From assembly GCA_016219875.1 (NCBI GenBank), contig JACRJZ010000041.1:62001-126000 (forward strand): a DNA stretch of 64,000 bases, in the 5' to 3' direction. This DNA is from Verrucomicrobiota bacterium (GTDB lineage: Bacteria > Verrucomicrobiota > Verrucomicrobiia > Limisphaerales > JACRJZ01). Below, piece after piece: positions 41,164 to 49,223 of the stretch. Each line of letters begins with the position of its first letter. Within the stretch, counting starts at the first letter, position 1. A program made the translations under genes and the position numbers. Under the pieces are notes generated by a model. The model searched no databases and was not told the origin of the DNA. It saw only the letters and a program-made list of their open reading frames with translations.

Positions 41164-41363
41164 AGCTTGCCCGCGATGAGGAACGCCTCCCGGTTTCCGT
41201 TGCTGCGCAAGCCCCGAATGATCGTTTCCAGGTCGTCTTCGGTCACCTTGACGTCGTCGCGCAAATACCAGAAACACGAGGAGCGGAACTTGTCGTAAGC
41301 CGCTTGCGCCAGTTCCAGTTTCTCCGCCATCGTGAGCGGACGATTTTCAGCCACTGTGTTCAT
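41154..41363 (-). CDS. small acidic protein upstream of nucleotidyltransferase, possible antitoxin
   Basis: 69 residues, MNTVAENRPLTMAEKLELAQ at the start, then KFRSSCFWYLRDDVKVTEDD and RGLRSNGNREAFLIAGKLCR. No recognised domain; predicted helical. It overlaps the nucleotidyltransferase gene by 10 bp and must be cotranslated with it. By position it fits an antitoxin or accessory subunit. The real coding nature is supported by the tight overlap and ordinary amino-acid composition. Confidence 0.7.
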   Translation of the reverse strand: MNTVAENRPLTMAEKLELAQAAYDKFRSSCFWYLRDDVKVTEDDLETIIRGLRSNGNREAFLIAGKLCR

Positions 41364-41492
41364 GGCCTACGTTTACCGGAAAGCGGGGCGGTTGGCAACC
41401 ACGCGAACTGGGGCTGCCGCCGTCGAGTTGACTCGCAAGGGCGCCCAACAAATGATTGCCCTCGCCGGCCGATGTCCGGTAGTGAACGGCCC

Positions 41493-42296
41493 ATGAAACT
41501 GTCCGCCATCCTTGTGGTATCAGCCGTCGTCCTCGCAAGCCTGAGTCTCTCCGCGGTGGAGCCACCACCGCTGCCGCTGGCCCATTCCCACAACGACTAC
41601 GAGCACGCGCGGCCCCTTTTGGACGCGTTGGACCACGGCTTCTGCAGCGTGGAAGCGGATGTCTGGCTGGTCGAGGGTCGGCTGCTGGTTGCCCACGATC
41701 GCTGGGCCGTGAAACCGGAGCGGACGCTGCAATCCCTCTACCTTGATCCGCTGCGCGAGCGCATCCAACGCCACGGTGGCGCCGTCTATCGCGGGGGCCC
41801 GCCGTGTCTGTTGCTCATCGACGTGAAATCGGATGCCGAAGCCACCTACGGCGCGCTGCGGGAAGTGTTGCTCGGCTACACCAACATCCTCACGTGGTTC
41901 ACGGCCGTGAGCACCACGACCAACGCACTGACCGTCGTGCTTTCGGGAAATCGCGCCGTCGGCTTGCTGGCCGCGGAAACGGTTCGCTATGCGGCCCTCG
42001 ACGGCCGCTTGCCCGACCTGGAAACCGAGGTGTCCCCCCACCTGATGCCGTTGGTGAGCGACAACTGGACCAAGGTGTTCACCTGGCGCGGCCAGGGGCC
42101 GTTCCCCGAAGCCGAGCGGTCGAAGCTCCGGGCCATCGTCCGCCGCGGGCACGAGCAGGGACGGCGCCTCCGCTTCTGGGCCGCGCCGGACCATCCGGCC
42201 GGCTGGCAGGAGTTGCGCGACGCCGGCGCGGACTTGCTGAACACGGACCACCACGCCGGCTTGCGGGAGTTTCTGTTGCGACCGCCGGCGAAGTAG
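41493..42296 (+). CDS. secreted PI-PLC/GDPD-like phosphodiesterase
   Basis: 267 residues with a signal peptide (MKLSAILVVSAVVLASLSLS). LAHSHNDYEHARPLLDALDH, CSVEADVWLVEGRLLVAHD and CLLLIDVKSD give the His, Glu/Asp and His of the glycerophosphodiester phosphodiesterase barrel. The C-terminal GADLLNTDHHAGLREFL is also typical of the family. It probably hydrolyses a glycerophosphodiester or lipid head group in the periplasm. I start at 41493 since this gives the signal peptide; the longer frame has none. Confidence 0.88.
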   Translation: MKLSAILVVSAVVLASLSLSAVEPPPLPLAHSHNDYEHARPLLDALDHGFCSVEADVWLVEGRLLVAHDRWAVKPERTLQSLYLDPLRERIQRHGGAVYRGGPPCLLLIDVKSDAEATYGALREVLLGYTNILTWFTAVSTTTNALTVVLSGNRAVGLLAAETVRYAALDGRLPDLETEVSPHLMPLVSDNWTKVFTWRGQGPFPEAERSKLRAIVRRGHEQGRRLRFWAAPDHPAGWQELRDAGADLLNTDHHAGLREFLLRPPAK

Positions 42297-42459
42297 GGTC
42301 GGAGCCAGCAAAACTTCCGGTGGACATCCCGATTAGAGCGCCTATGGTTTCATGGGTTGACGCCGCGGATCGCAAAGCTGGGGCGAAGTAGCCTCGGAGA
42401 GCGGGCGGCGAACGGGGCGAAACCAAAGGCCGGCCACCGCCGGCCGCAAACTGAAGTCT

Positions 42460-42663
42460 ATGAAGCATCTCAAAACTCTCATCGCGATGGCGTGTCTGGC
42501 GGCCTTTCTGGGCGGCCTCAGTTCCGTGCAGGCCGGCGAATCATGTTGCGACAAAGCCAAGGCCGCCGGCAAGGAATGCACCCACACCTGCTGCGTGAAG
42601 GCGGCCAAGGACGGCAAGAAGTGCGAGAAGTGCAACCCGCCAAAGGACAAGGAAAAGAAGTGA
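42460..42663 (+). CDS. small secreted Cys/Lys-rich protein, possible metal binder
   Basis: 67 residues. A signal peptide (MKHLKTLIAMACLAAFLGGL, cleaved after QAG) is followed by a mature part of ~43 residues with seven Cys: ESCCDKAKAAGKECTHTCCV and KKCEKCNPPKDKEKK. The pattern CC-C-CC-C-C with many Lys resembles metal-binding or chaperone peptides rather than a disulfide toxin. I do not know the family. A GC-rich dyad and a purine-rich stretch lie just upstream, and a terminator follows at 42772. A second metal-binding-type secreted protein occurs at 57263. Confidence 0.75.
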   Translation: MKHLKTLIAMACLAAFLGGLSSVQAGESCCDKAKAAGKECTHTCCVKAAKDGKKCEKCNPPKDKEKK

Positions 42664-42771
42664 GTCTCCGCCCGCCGCGCGCGGAACCCCATCAAGCTGC
42701 GGCCCCAAGCGGGAGCTTGGCCGGCGGTTCGCGCGCTTTCAAAAACGGCTGAGACGATGTTTTGATCACAT

Positions 42772-42820
42772 CCCTCCGCGGATCGCGCGTCGAAGCGCGG
42801 TTCGGCGGAGGGCTTTTCTA
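42772..42820 (+). terminator. rho-independent terminator after the Cys-rich gene
   Basis: Stem CCCTCCGC / GCGGAGGG (42772-42779, 42805-42812) with an inner stem-loop, followed by CTTTTCTATTT. About 110 bp after the small gene; the rest of the 42664-43011 gap holds no other recognisable feature. Confidence 0.8.
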
Positions 42821-43011
42821 TTTGGGAGCGCCCGCTGCTCCACGCTGAGTTCGTGCGGCGCGGTTCACTTGGTCGCTCCGGTGAGAGTGTCGGGCTGGGC
42901 CAAAGGTTTGCCTCGGGAAAGCGGACGACTTTTGCCTTTTCAAAACCGGCGCGGCCCGGCCACATTCGCCGCTGTAACAACAATCGCGCTTTCGTCGCCA
43001 TGCAAAGAACT

Positions 43012-43755
43012 ATGAAAACCGTCCGTCGCGTTCCCGCCCTGCTGGTTTGTCTATTGTCACTGCTGGTCCTGGCTTGGCCCGCCTCGGCGGCGGAGAAAAT
43101 CCGTGTGCTGGTCTTCAGCGGCGGACACGAGTTTGACACCAACCAGTTTCTGCAACTGTTCCAGGACAACCCGGACGTGAGCTTCGCGGCCTTCACGCAC
43201 CCGAAGGCGCACGCCCAACTCCGGCCGGAAGCCGCCAGGAACTACGACGTGCTGGTGCTCTACGATATGTGGCAGGACATCACGGACGAGGCCAAAGCCG
43301 ACTTCGTGGCCTTCCTCAAGTCCGGCAAGGGCCTCGTTTCACTCCATCACAGCATCGCCAATTACCAGACGTGGCCGGAGTATCGGAAGATCGTCGGCGG
43401 ACGCTACTACTTGCAGAAGACGATCGTGGAAGGCGTGGAGAAGCCGCGTTCGATCTGGAAGCACGACGTGGAATTCCAGGTCCGCGTGGTGGACGAACGG
43501 CACCCGGTCACGCGCGGGGTGAAGGATTTCGTGATCCACGACGAAACCTACGGCCTCTTCGACATGGCGCCGGAATCGCACGCGCTGCTCCAGACGGACG
43601 AACCGACCAGCGCGAAAAACATCGGCTGGGCCAAGACCCACGAGGGCGCCCGCGTGGTCTATCTCCAACTGGGCCACGACCACCTAGCCTACGAGAACCC
43701 GAATTACCGGAAACTCGTGGCGCAGGCGATTCGGTGGACGGCGAAGCGGGATTGA
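43012..43755 (+). CDS. ThuA-domain protein, secreted
   Basis: 247 residues with a signal peptide (RVPALLVCLLSLLVLAWPAS). IRVLVFSGGHEFDTNQFLQL, YDVLVLYDMWQDITDEAKAD, GKGLVSLHHSIANYQTWPEY and VYLQLGHDHLAYENPNYRKL trace the ThuA (trehalose-utilisation, class I amidotransferase-like) fold. The catalytic role of these proteins is unsettled; many are exported enzymes or ligand binders in glycan degradation. The ATG at 43012 gives the signal peptide; a second ATG four codons upstream is equally in frame. A DUF1638 gene follows after 36 bp on the same strand. Confidence 0.9.
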   Translation: MKTVRRVPALLVCLLSLLVLAWPASAAEKIRVLVFSGGHEFDTNQFLQLFQDNPDVSFAAFTHPKAHAQLRPEAARNYDVLVLYDMWQDITDEAKADFVAFLKSGKGLVSLHHSIANYQTWPEYRKIVGGRYYLQKTIVEGVEKPRSIWKHDVEFQVRVVDERHPVTRGVKDFVIHDETYGLFDMAPESHALLQTDEPTSAKNIGWAKTHEGARVVYLQLGHDHLAYENPNYRKLVAQAIRWTAKRD

Positions 43756-43791
43756 ATCCCCTTCTGCCCTCCCGACCGGACGCCGAGCGTC

Positions 43792-44556
43792 ATGTTCCTC
43801 AAAGTCATCGCCTGCGAAATCGCGTTCCGCGAAATCTGCCATTGCGCGGCGCGTTCGCCGAACATCTTGGACCTGGAGTTCCTGCCGCAAGGCTATCATG
43901 ACAGCCCAAAGACGGGCCGGACGGAGATTCAAAAGCGGATCGAAGCCGTGCCCGCCGGGAAGTTCGACGCGATCCTGCTCGGCTACGGGCTTTGCTCGAA
44001 CATCATCACCGGCTTGACGACGGAGCACACGCCACTCGTCCTTCCGCGCGCCCACGACTGCATCACGTTCTTCCTCGGCTCCAAGGAGCGCTACCGCGAG
44101 TTGTTCGACGCCCACCCCGGCACGTACTACTTCACTTCGGGCTGGCTGGAGTGTGTGCGACGGCGCGGCGAAAAGTCCCTGGCCCAGGGCACCACGTTCA
44201 TGCCCTCGAACGTGAAGTCCGCCGCCGACTCGGTGTACCAGCAGTGGGTCGAGAAGTACGGCGAAGAGCAGGCCAACTATCTGCTCGAGACGATGGGCGG
44301 CTGGTCGCAGAGCTACTCGTGGGGCTGTCTGATTGATTTCGATTTCACCCAGCCGCTCCCCTTCCACGAACAGGTGCGGAAGATCTGCGCCGAGCGCGGC
44401 TGGGAGTTCGAGAAAATCGCGGGGGACCTCGGTTTGCTGCAACGCTGGCTGGACGGCCCGTGGGACGCCAAAGAATTCCTCGTTGTCCCGCCGCGGCACA
44501 CGGTGGTGACGACCTTCGATGACACCATCGTCGGAGCACAGCCGCAGATCTGCTAA
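43792..44556 (+). CDS. DUF1638 domain-containing protein
   Basis: 254 residues. MFLKVIACEIAFREICHCAA, DAILLGYGLCSNIITGL, LPRAHDCITFFLGSKERYRE and QSYSWGCLIDFDF with conserved Cys and His are the DUF1638 pattern. Several copies in methanogens and anaerobes are linked to corrinoid methyltransferases, but their role is not established. It is probably the second gene of a ThuA-DUF1638 unit; a bidirectional terminator lies 8 bp after its stop codon. Confidence 0.9.
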   Translation: MFLKVIACEIAFREICHCAARSPNILDLEFLPQGYHDSPKTGRTEIQKRIEAVPAGKFDAILLGYGLCSNIITGLTTEHTPLVLPRAHDCITFFLGSKERYRELFDAHPGTYYFTSGWLECVRRRGEKSLAQGTTFMPSNVKSAADSVYQQWVEKYGEEQANYLLETMGGWSQSYSWGCLIDFDFTQPLPFHEQVRKICAERGWEFEKIAGDLGLLQRWLDGPWDAKEFLVVPPRHTVVTTFDDTIVGAQPQIC

Positions 44557-44563
44557 AAGCACA

Positions 44564-44583
44564 AAGCCCGGCGGGCCGGGCTT
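44564..44583. terminator. bidirectional terminator between convergent genes
   Basis: Stem AAGCCCGG / CCGGGCTT with a CGGG loop, flanked by A- and T-rich ends. It would serve both the DUF1638 gene (plus) and the phosphofructokinase gene (minus). Confidence 0.8.
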
Positions 44584-44614
44584 CGTCTGAAAATGATCTG
44601 AGGGCGGCGGACGG

Positions 44615-45895
44615 CTAGGCGCGCGGCGGGAGCTTCTTCTCGACCCGATTCTTCTCCAGCACGACGTATTTCGGCAAACCGCCTTCCGCCGGCGCCCTCA
44701 CTTCGCCCTCAATGAGCGGGCGGGCGTACTCGACAAATTTCTCGTTTGGCATGAAACCGTCTTCGCTGATCCAGTCCTTGGGAACGAAGTGCTCGACATT
44801 GGCGATGTCCGCCAGCGGCTGCAGGCCCGTCGCCCACTTGACGGCGCCGTCGGGCTGGGCGTTGCGCACGATCTTGACCATGAAGCCGCTCTGGCCGTCG
44901 GCCGCGGCGCGGACGGCGGCTTCGCCGCACGCGAAGGCGTTGGTCACGTCCGTGAGGCTGGCGCAATGCGCGGCGGCCCGCTGGGCGTAGCCAAGCAGCA
45001 CGGTGCGCGTCTTGGTGGTGAGCTTGCCTTGCACAAGCTCCTTCAGTTCCTCCGCCGCCCCGGCGAGCACTGGGTGCCCGAAAGCGTCCAAGCGCGTCTT
45101 GTCCGCGCCAACTTCTTCACCGGCGGCGTTCTTGATGCCCTCACCCACAACGACCACGCAATACTTGTAGGCTTCGACGGTTTCCTTGACCTTGGCGAGG
45201 AACTTGTCCGCCTCGAACACGTTTTCCGGCAGGAGCACGATGTGCGGCGGGTTGGCGGGGTTGCCGCGCTTGGCCAGGACCGTGCCGGCCGCGATCCAGC
45301 CCGCGCTGCGGCCCATCACTTCGATAATGCAGCAGGAGCCGTCGTCGGTGGCCATGCTCGCCACGTCGAACCCGACTTCCATGACAGTGGTGGCGTTGTA
45401 CTTGATGACCGAGCCGTAGCCGGGGCAGCTATCGGTGTGCGGCAGGTCGTTGTCGATGGTCTTGGGCACGCCGATGACGCGCAACTCGTAGGCGCGCTTG
45501 ACGGCTTCCTCATGGATTTTGTGCGAGGTGTCTTGGGAATCGTTGCCGCCGGCGTAAAAGAAATAGCGGATGTTGTGCGCGGCGAAGATCTCGAAGAGCC
45601 GGTCCATGTCCTGGGCGGCCTTCTCCGGCTTCTTTTTGAAGTCGATCTTGTAGCGACAAGTGCCCAGCGCGGCCGCGGGGGTGTACTTCAGGCCGTCAAT
45701 CGCCTTGGACTTCTCGTCGTTCAGATCGATCAATTCCTCGTTCAGGATGCCGAGGATGCCGTTCAGGCCACCGTAAATCTCCTCAATGAACTCGTGCTTG
45801 CCCGCTTCCGTGATCACGCCGGCGACGCTGGCGTTGATGGCGCAAGTAGGCCCGCCCGATTGGGCGACCAATAAATTACCGACTAGTTCTGCCAT
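44615..45895 (-). CDS. pfp: 6-phosphofructokinase, pyrophosphate-dependent type
   Basis: 426 residues. LVAQSGGPTCAINASVAGVI is the phosphate-binding start. PKTIDND at 144-150 has Lys145 where ATP enzymes have Gly, a mark of PPi dependence, and FYAGGNDSQD near residue 116 replaces GGDGS. The MGR motif is in IEVMGRSAGWIAAG. Reversible phosphorylation of fructose 6-phosphate in glycolysis, cytoplasmic. The start at 45895 (MAELVGNLLV) has an AAGAAG ribosome binding site; the alternative 12 codons upstream lacks a matching one. The reported dependence is inferred from sequence alone. Confidence 0.9.
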   Translation of the reverse strand: MAELVGNLLVAQSGGPTCAINASVAGVITEAGKHEFIEEIYGGLNGILGILNEELIDLNDEKSKAIDGLKYTPAAALGTCRYKIDFKKKPEKAAQDMDRLFEIFAAHNIRYFFYAGGNDSQDTSHKIHEEAVKRAYELRVIGVPKTIDNDLPHTDSCPGYGSVIKYNATTVMEVGFDVASMATDDGSCCIIEVMGRSAGWIAAGTVLAKRGNPANPPHIVLLPENVFEADKFLAKVKETVEAYKYCVVVVGEGIKNAAGEEVGADKTRLDAFGHPVLAGAAEELKELVQGKLTTKTRTVLLGYAQRAAAHCASLTDVTNAFACGEAAVRAAADGQSGFMVKIVRNAQPDGAVKWATGLQPLADIANVEHFVPKDWISEDGFMPNEKFVEYARPLIEGEVRAPAEGGLPKYVVLEKNRVEKKLPPRA

Positions 45896-45990
45896 AGCTT
45901 CTTTGTCAAAATTGAGGCGGAACAGTGCCAACCGACTGGGGGGCTGTCAAAGGTGAATTCAGCGAAACTTGGGGCGCTTTCAAGACTCCC

Positions 45991-46055
45991 GTAGCCGCCG
46001 ACGTGAGGAGGCTCAAACTTCAATAAAAACAGAGCCTCCTCACATCGGCGGCTAC
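45991..46055. repeat. hairpin repeat family 1, copy D (paired base change)
   Basis: Left arm 45991-46014 and right arm 46032-46055. Consensus GTAGCAGCC is GTAGCCGCC here, and the opposite arm has the matching change (GGCGGCTAC for GGCTGCTAC), so pairing is kept. The copy lies between two divergent genes. Confidence 0.92.
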
Positions 46056-46183
46056 GGTTTTGAAAGAGCCTCACTTGGGGCGAAAACGAGGGGCGGCAAC
46101 GACGCGGAGGTTCGTCGCATTCCAGCGGTCCCTGCCTCACTTCCCCATTGCTATCGCCTCGGCCCTGCCTCTACAACGGGCGG

Positions 46184-47791
46184 GTGAAAAAGCCGTCTGT
46201 TCCTGCCAGTGAACCGGGTCTGTCGCCGGGCCTGCGCCGCTATCTCTACTTCACCGCCGCGCTCACCGGCTCGGCGGTCATGATCGTGGAAATCCTCGGC
46301 GCGAAGATGCTCTCGCCCTACGTGGGCACGTCCCATTTCGTCTGGACCGCCCAGATCGCGGTGACGCTGGTGGCGCTGTCGGCCGGCTATTACGTCGGCG
46401 GGAGACTCGTCGATCGGTCGCCCCGGCTCGGCCGGCTCTATTGGTGCATCCTGAGCGCGGCGTTCTACCTCGCGCTCACGGTCGCCGCCTGCCGCCCGGT
46501 GACGTACTGGTGCCTGGAGGTGGGCGGCAAGTACAGTCTGGCGATCGGCTCGCTGCTGGCGTCGGCGCTGCTATTCTTTGTGCCGCTGGCGCTGTTGGCG
46601 ATGGTGGGGCCGTTCGTGGTGCGCGTGCTGGCTTCGGCCGTGACCAGCGTCGGCGGCACGATGGGCCGGCTGACAGCCATCAGCACCCTGGGCAGCGTGG
46701 CGGGGACGATCCTGATCGGCTACGTGCTCATCCCGTTCCTGCCGAATTCGGTGACGATGTGGCTGACGGCACTGGGGCTGGTGCTGGGTTGCGCCGGATA
46801 TTTTGCCGGCTGGGGAAGGAAGAGCAGTTCTCTCACGCCGGTGTGGCTGGTGATCGCGACGGCGGTGGCGGCAGGGTATGCCGGAGTGCGCGCGGAACAA
46901 GCCCGCCCCGCTCACTCCAGGGAAGTGTTTCGCGGCAACTCCAACTTCGGCCTCCTGCAAGTGATCGACAGCCCGGACGGCGCCACGCGCTACTACCTGA
47001 ACGATTACCTTTACCAGAACACCTACGACCGGCAGGAAAAGAGAAGCACCTCCATGTTCACCTATCTGCTGCACGGCTTGGCGCGCGCCTACACGACGAA
47101 CATCACAGACGCGCTCTGCATCGGCCTGGGCGTGGGGATCGTGCCCATGCAGCTCGCCGCCGAAGGCGCGCGGGTGGACGTGGTGGAGATCAACCCGGCC
47201 GTGGTGCCGTTGGCGGAGAAGTTCTTTGACCTGAAACCCGAGAAGCTGAACCTCACCATCGGCGACGGACGGTTCTTCCTGAACCAATGCCGCCAGCACT
47301 ACGACGCCGTGATCCTGGACGCCTTTCTCGGCGATTCCTCGCCCTCGCACCTGATGAGCCGCGAAGCCTTCACGGCCATCCGCCGCGTGCTCAAGCCGGG
47401 CGGCGTGCTGGTGATTAACAGCTTTGGCGACTTCGAGCCGGGCCGGGATTTCTTCACCGCGTCGCTGCACAAAACGCTCAAAACGGTTTTCCCCGGCGTG
47501 CGCATCCACGCCCGGCCCGGGGGCGGGAACGTGCTCTTCGTAGCCACGGACACCCCGGAGCCGCGCTTCCTCCACGCTCCGAACGTGGACTCCGTGCATC
47601 CCTCCGTCCGCTGGGCCACGGAGAGCGCGTTCGCCAACGTCATGGACACCCATCCCGACCACGGCCGTCTGCTGACGGACGATTTCAATCCGGTGGAGTT
47701 TTTCGACGCCAAGAACCGGGAAGCGAACCGGCGCAGCCTGGCGATGTCGATGAAGTCGTTCGGCAAGACGGAAGACGAGGACGGCCTCTGA
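46184..47791 (+). CDS. spermidine-synthase-like membrane-fused methyltransferase-fold protein
   Basis: About 535 residues. Residues 1-240 hold 6-7 transmembrane helices (LYFTAALTGSAVMIVEILGA, IAVTLVALSAGYYVGGRLVD and others) and ~250-535 a spermidine-synthase-type Rossmann domain: ALCIGLGVGIVPMQLAAEGA, VDVVEINPAVVPLAEKFFDL, DGRFFLNQC, YDAVILDAFLGDSSPSHLMS. Such fused proteins are inner-membrane; their substrate is generally unknown and polyamine synthesis is not proven. A GTG start at 46184 is the best available, but a TTG 12 codons upstream is possible and no clear ribosome binding site is visible. Confidence 0.88.
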   Translation: MKKPSVPASEPGLSPGLRRYLYFTAALTGSAVMIVEILGAKMLSPYVGTSHFVWTAQIAVTLVALSAGYYVGGRLVDRSPRLGRLYWCILSAAFYLALTVAACRPVTYWCLEVGGKYSLAIGSLLASALLFFVPLALLAMVGPFVVRVLASAVTSVGGTMGRLTAISTLGSVAGTILIGYVLIPFLPNSVTMWLTALGLVLGCAGYFAGWGRKSSSLTPVWLVIATAVAAGYAGVRAEQARPAHSREVFRGNSNFGLLQVIDSPDGATRYYLNDYLYQNTYDRQEKRSTSMFTYLLHGLARAYTTNITDALCIGLGVGIVPMQLAAEGARVDVVEINPAVVPLAEKFFDLKPEKLNLTIGDGRFFLNQCRQHYDAVILDAFLGDSSPSHLMSREAFTAIRRVLKPGGVLVINSFGDFEPGRDFFTASLHKTLKTVFPGVRIHARPGGGNVLFVATDTPEPRFLHAPNVDSVHPSVRWATESAFANVMDTHPDHGRLLTDDFNPVEFFDAKNREANRRSLAMSMKSFGKTEDEDGL

Positions 47792-47839
47792 CCAGAGCTT
47801 CTCGCAGGGCAAGAAAGTCGCGGGTTGGAAAGGGAGGGG

Positions 47840-49057
47840 CTAAAGCTGGTCCACCGCGATCACCCGCACGATTTCTTCGAGCGTGGTCTGGCCCTTGAGC
47901 ACGCGGCGCAGGCCGCATTGCCACATGGTTTGCAGACCCTGCTGGATGGCGATGTCCTGGAGCGCGCGGGTGGGCTTCTTCAGCATGATCGCGTCGCGGA
48001 AGACTTCATCGGGAATCAGCATCTCCGTGACGGCGGTGCGTCCGTTGAAGCCCGTGTTCTGGCACTCCGGGCAACCGGGGCCTCGGCGGAACTCGGCCAC
48101 CTGGATGGCTTCGTCCGGCACCATGCGCAGGAAGGCTGGCTCGGGCTGATACGGCTGCGAGCAGAACGTGCAGTTCTTGCGGACCAGCCGGATGCCGAGC
48201 ACCCCCAGAATGCTCGACGCGAGTAGAAACGGCTCGATCTCCATGTTGATGAGCCGGGCGAACACTCCCGCCGCGATCCCGCTGTGAATGGTGCTGATGA
48301 CCAGGTGCCCCGTCAGGCCGGCCTGCACCGCGATCATCGCCGTCTCCGGGTCGCGGATTTCGCCGACCATGATGACCTGCGGGTCTTGCCGCATGAGCGA
48401 GCGGAGGGCCTTCGGATACGTGAAGTCTTGCGACGGGTTGATCTGCGCCTGGCTGATCATCGGCAAGTTGAACTCCACCGGGTCTTCGACCGTGCTGATG
48501 CTCATCGTCGGCCCCGCCCGCTGCACGATGTGGTGCAACGCGGCGTAGATCGCGGTGGTCTTGCCGGAGCCGGTCGGGCCGGTCAACAGAATCAGCCCGC
48601 TGGGACGCGAGAGCAGTTTGACCAAGCCCCGCAGCGTGTCGTCGTCAAAACCCAGCGTGTTCAGGTCGAAGCTCCGGTTGCTCGGATCGAAGATGCGCAC
48701 GACGATCTTCTCGCCGCGCGTCGTGGGAAAGACCGAGATGCGCAATTCCACGCCGCCCAATTCCGGGTCCGCCGAAGCGTGGCCCTCCTGGGGCAGCCCC
48801 ACCTGGTAGGTGACGAGGTTGGCCATGACCTTGAAGCGGCCGGAAATTTTCTCCATGAGGTCGAGGGGCAGATGCACCAGTTCGCTGAGCACGCCGTTCA
48901 AACGGGTCCGCACGACGAGCGTGCTCTCCCACGGCTCGATGTGGATGTCGCTCGCGCCGGCCTTGATGGCGTCGTAGAGCAGGTAGTTGACGAGCAGGCC
49001 GATCTCGATGTCGTGCTCGGCAGACTCGGACTGGAGGTATTGCAGCGTCTGGCTCAT
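47840..49057 (-). CDS. GspE/PilB-type secretion or pilus assembly ATPase, short form
   Basis: 405 residues. DAIKAGASDIHIEP, Walker A GPTGSGKT (160-167), STVEDPVEFNLPMISQAQIN, RQDPQVIMVGEIRDPETA (Walker B region), GHLVISTIHSG, and the tetracysteine CTFC...CPEC near 315-345 are all present. It lacks the ~150-residue N-terminal domain common in GspE/PilB; it begins almost at the linker before the N2 domain. Hexameric motor driving pseudopilus or pilus extension. No GspF, GspD or pilin genes are nearby, so it is orphaned in this window. Confidence 0.9.
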   Translation of the reverse strand: MSQTLQYLQSESAEHDIEIGLLVNYLLYDAIKAGASDIHIEPWESTLVVRTRLNGVLSELVHLPLDLMEKISGRFKVMANLVTYQVGLPQEGHASADPELGGVELRISVFPTTRGEKIVVRIFDPSNRSFDLNTLGFDDDTLRGLVKLLSRPSGLILLTGPTGSGKTTAIYAALHHIVQRAGPTMSISTVEDPVEFNLPMISQAQINPSQDFTYPKALRSLMRQDPQVIMVGEIRDPETAMIAVQAGLTGHLVISTIHSGIAAGVFARLINMEIEPFLLASSILGVLGIRLVRKNCTFCSQPYQPEPAFLRMVPDEAIQVAEFRRGPGCPECQNTGFNGRTAVTEMLIPDEVFRDAIMLKKPTRALQDIAIQQGLQTMWQCGLRRVLKGQTTLEEIVRVIAVDQL

Positions 49058-49223
49058 GTGGTGAATACGATGTCTTGTCGGCGCTGAGGAAACAAGTTTC
49101 GCCGCGGGTTGTCAGCCGGAAAGTGGGGACGCGGCGAAATTCATATTTCAGGCTCAAGGTTCAAAGTCGGCGCCCGGCCAATTCGTCCTTGAACAAACGC
49201 GCCGCGTGGCGCACAACGCCGGC

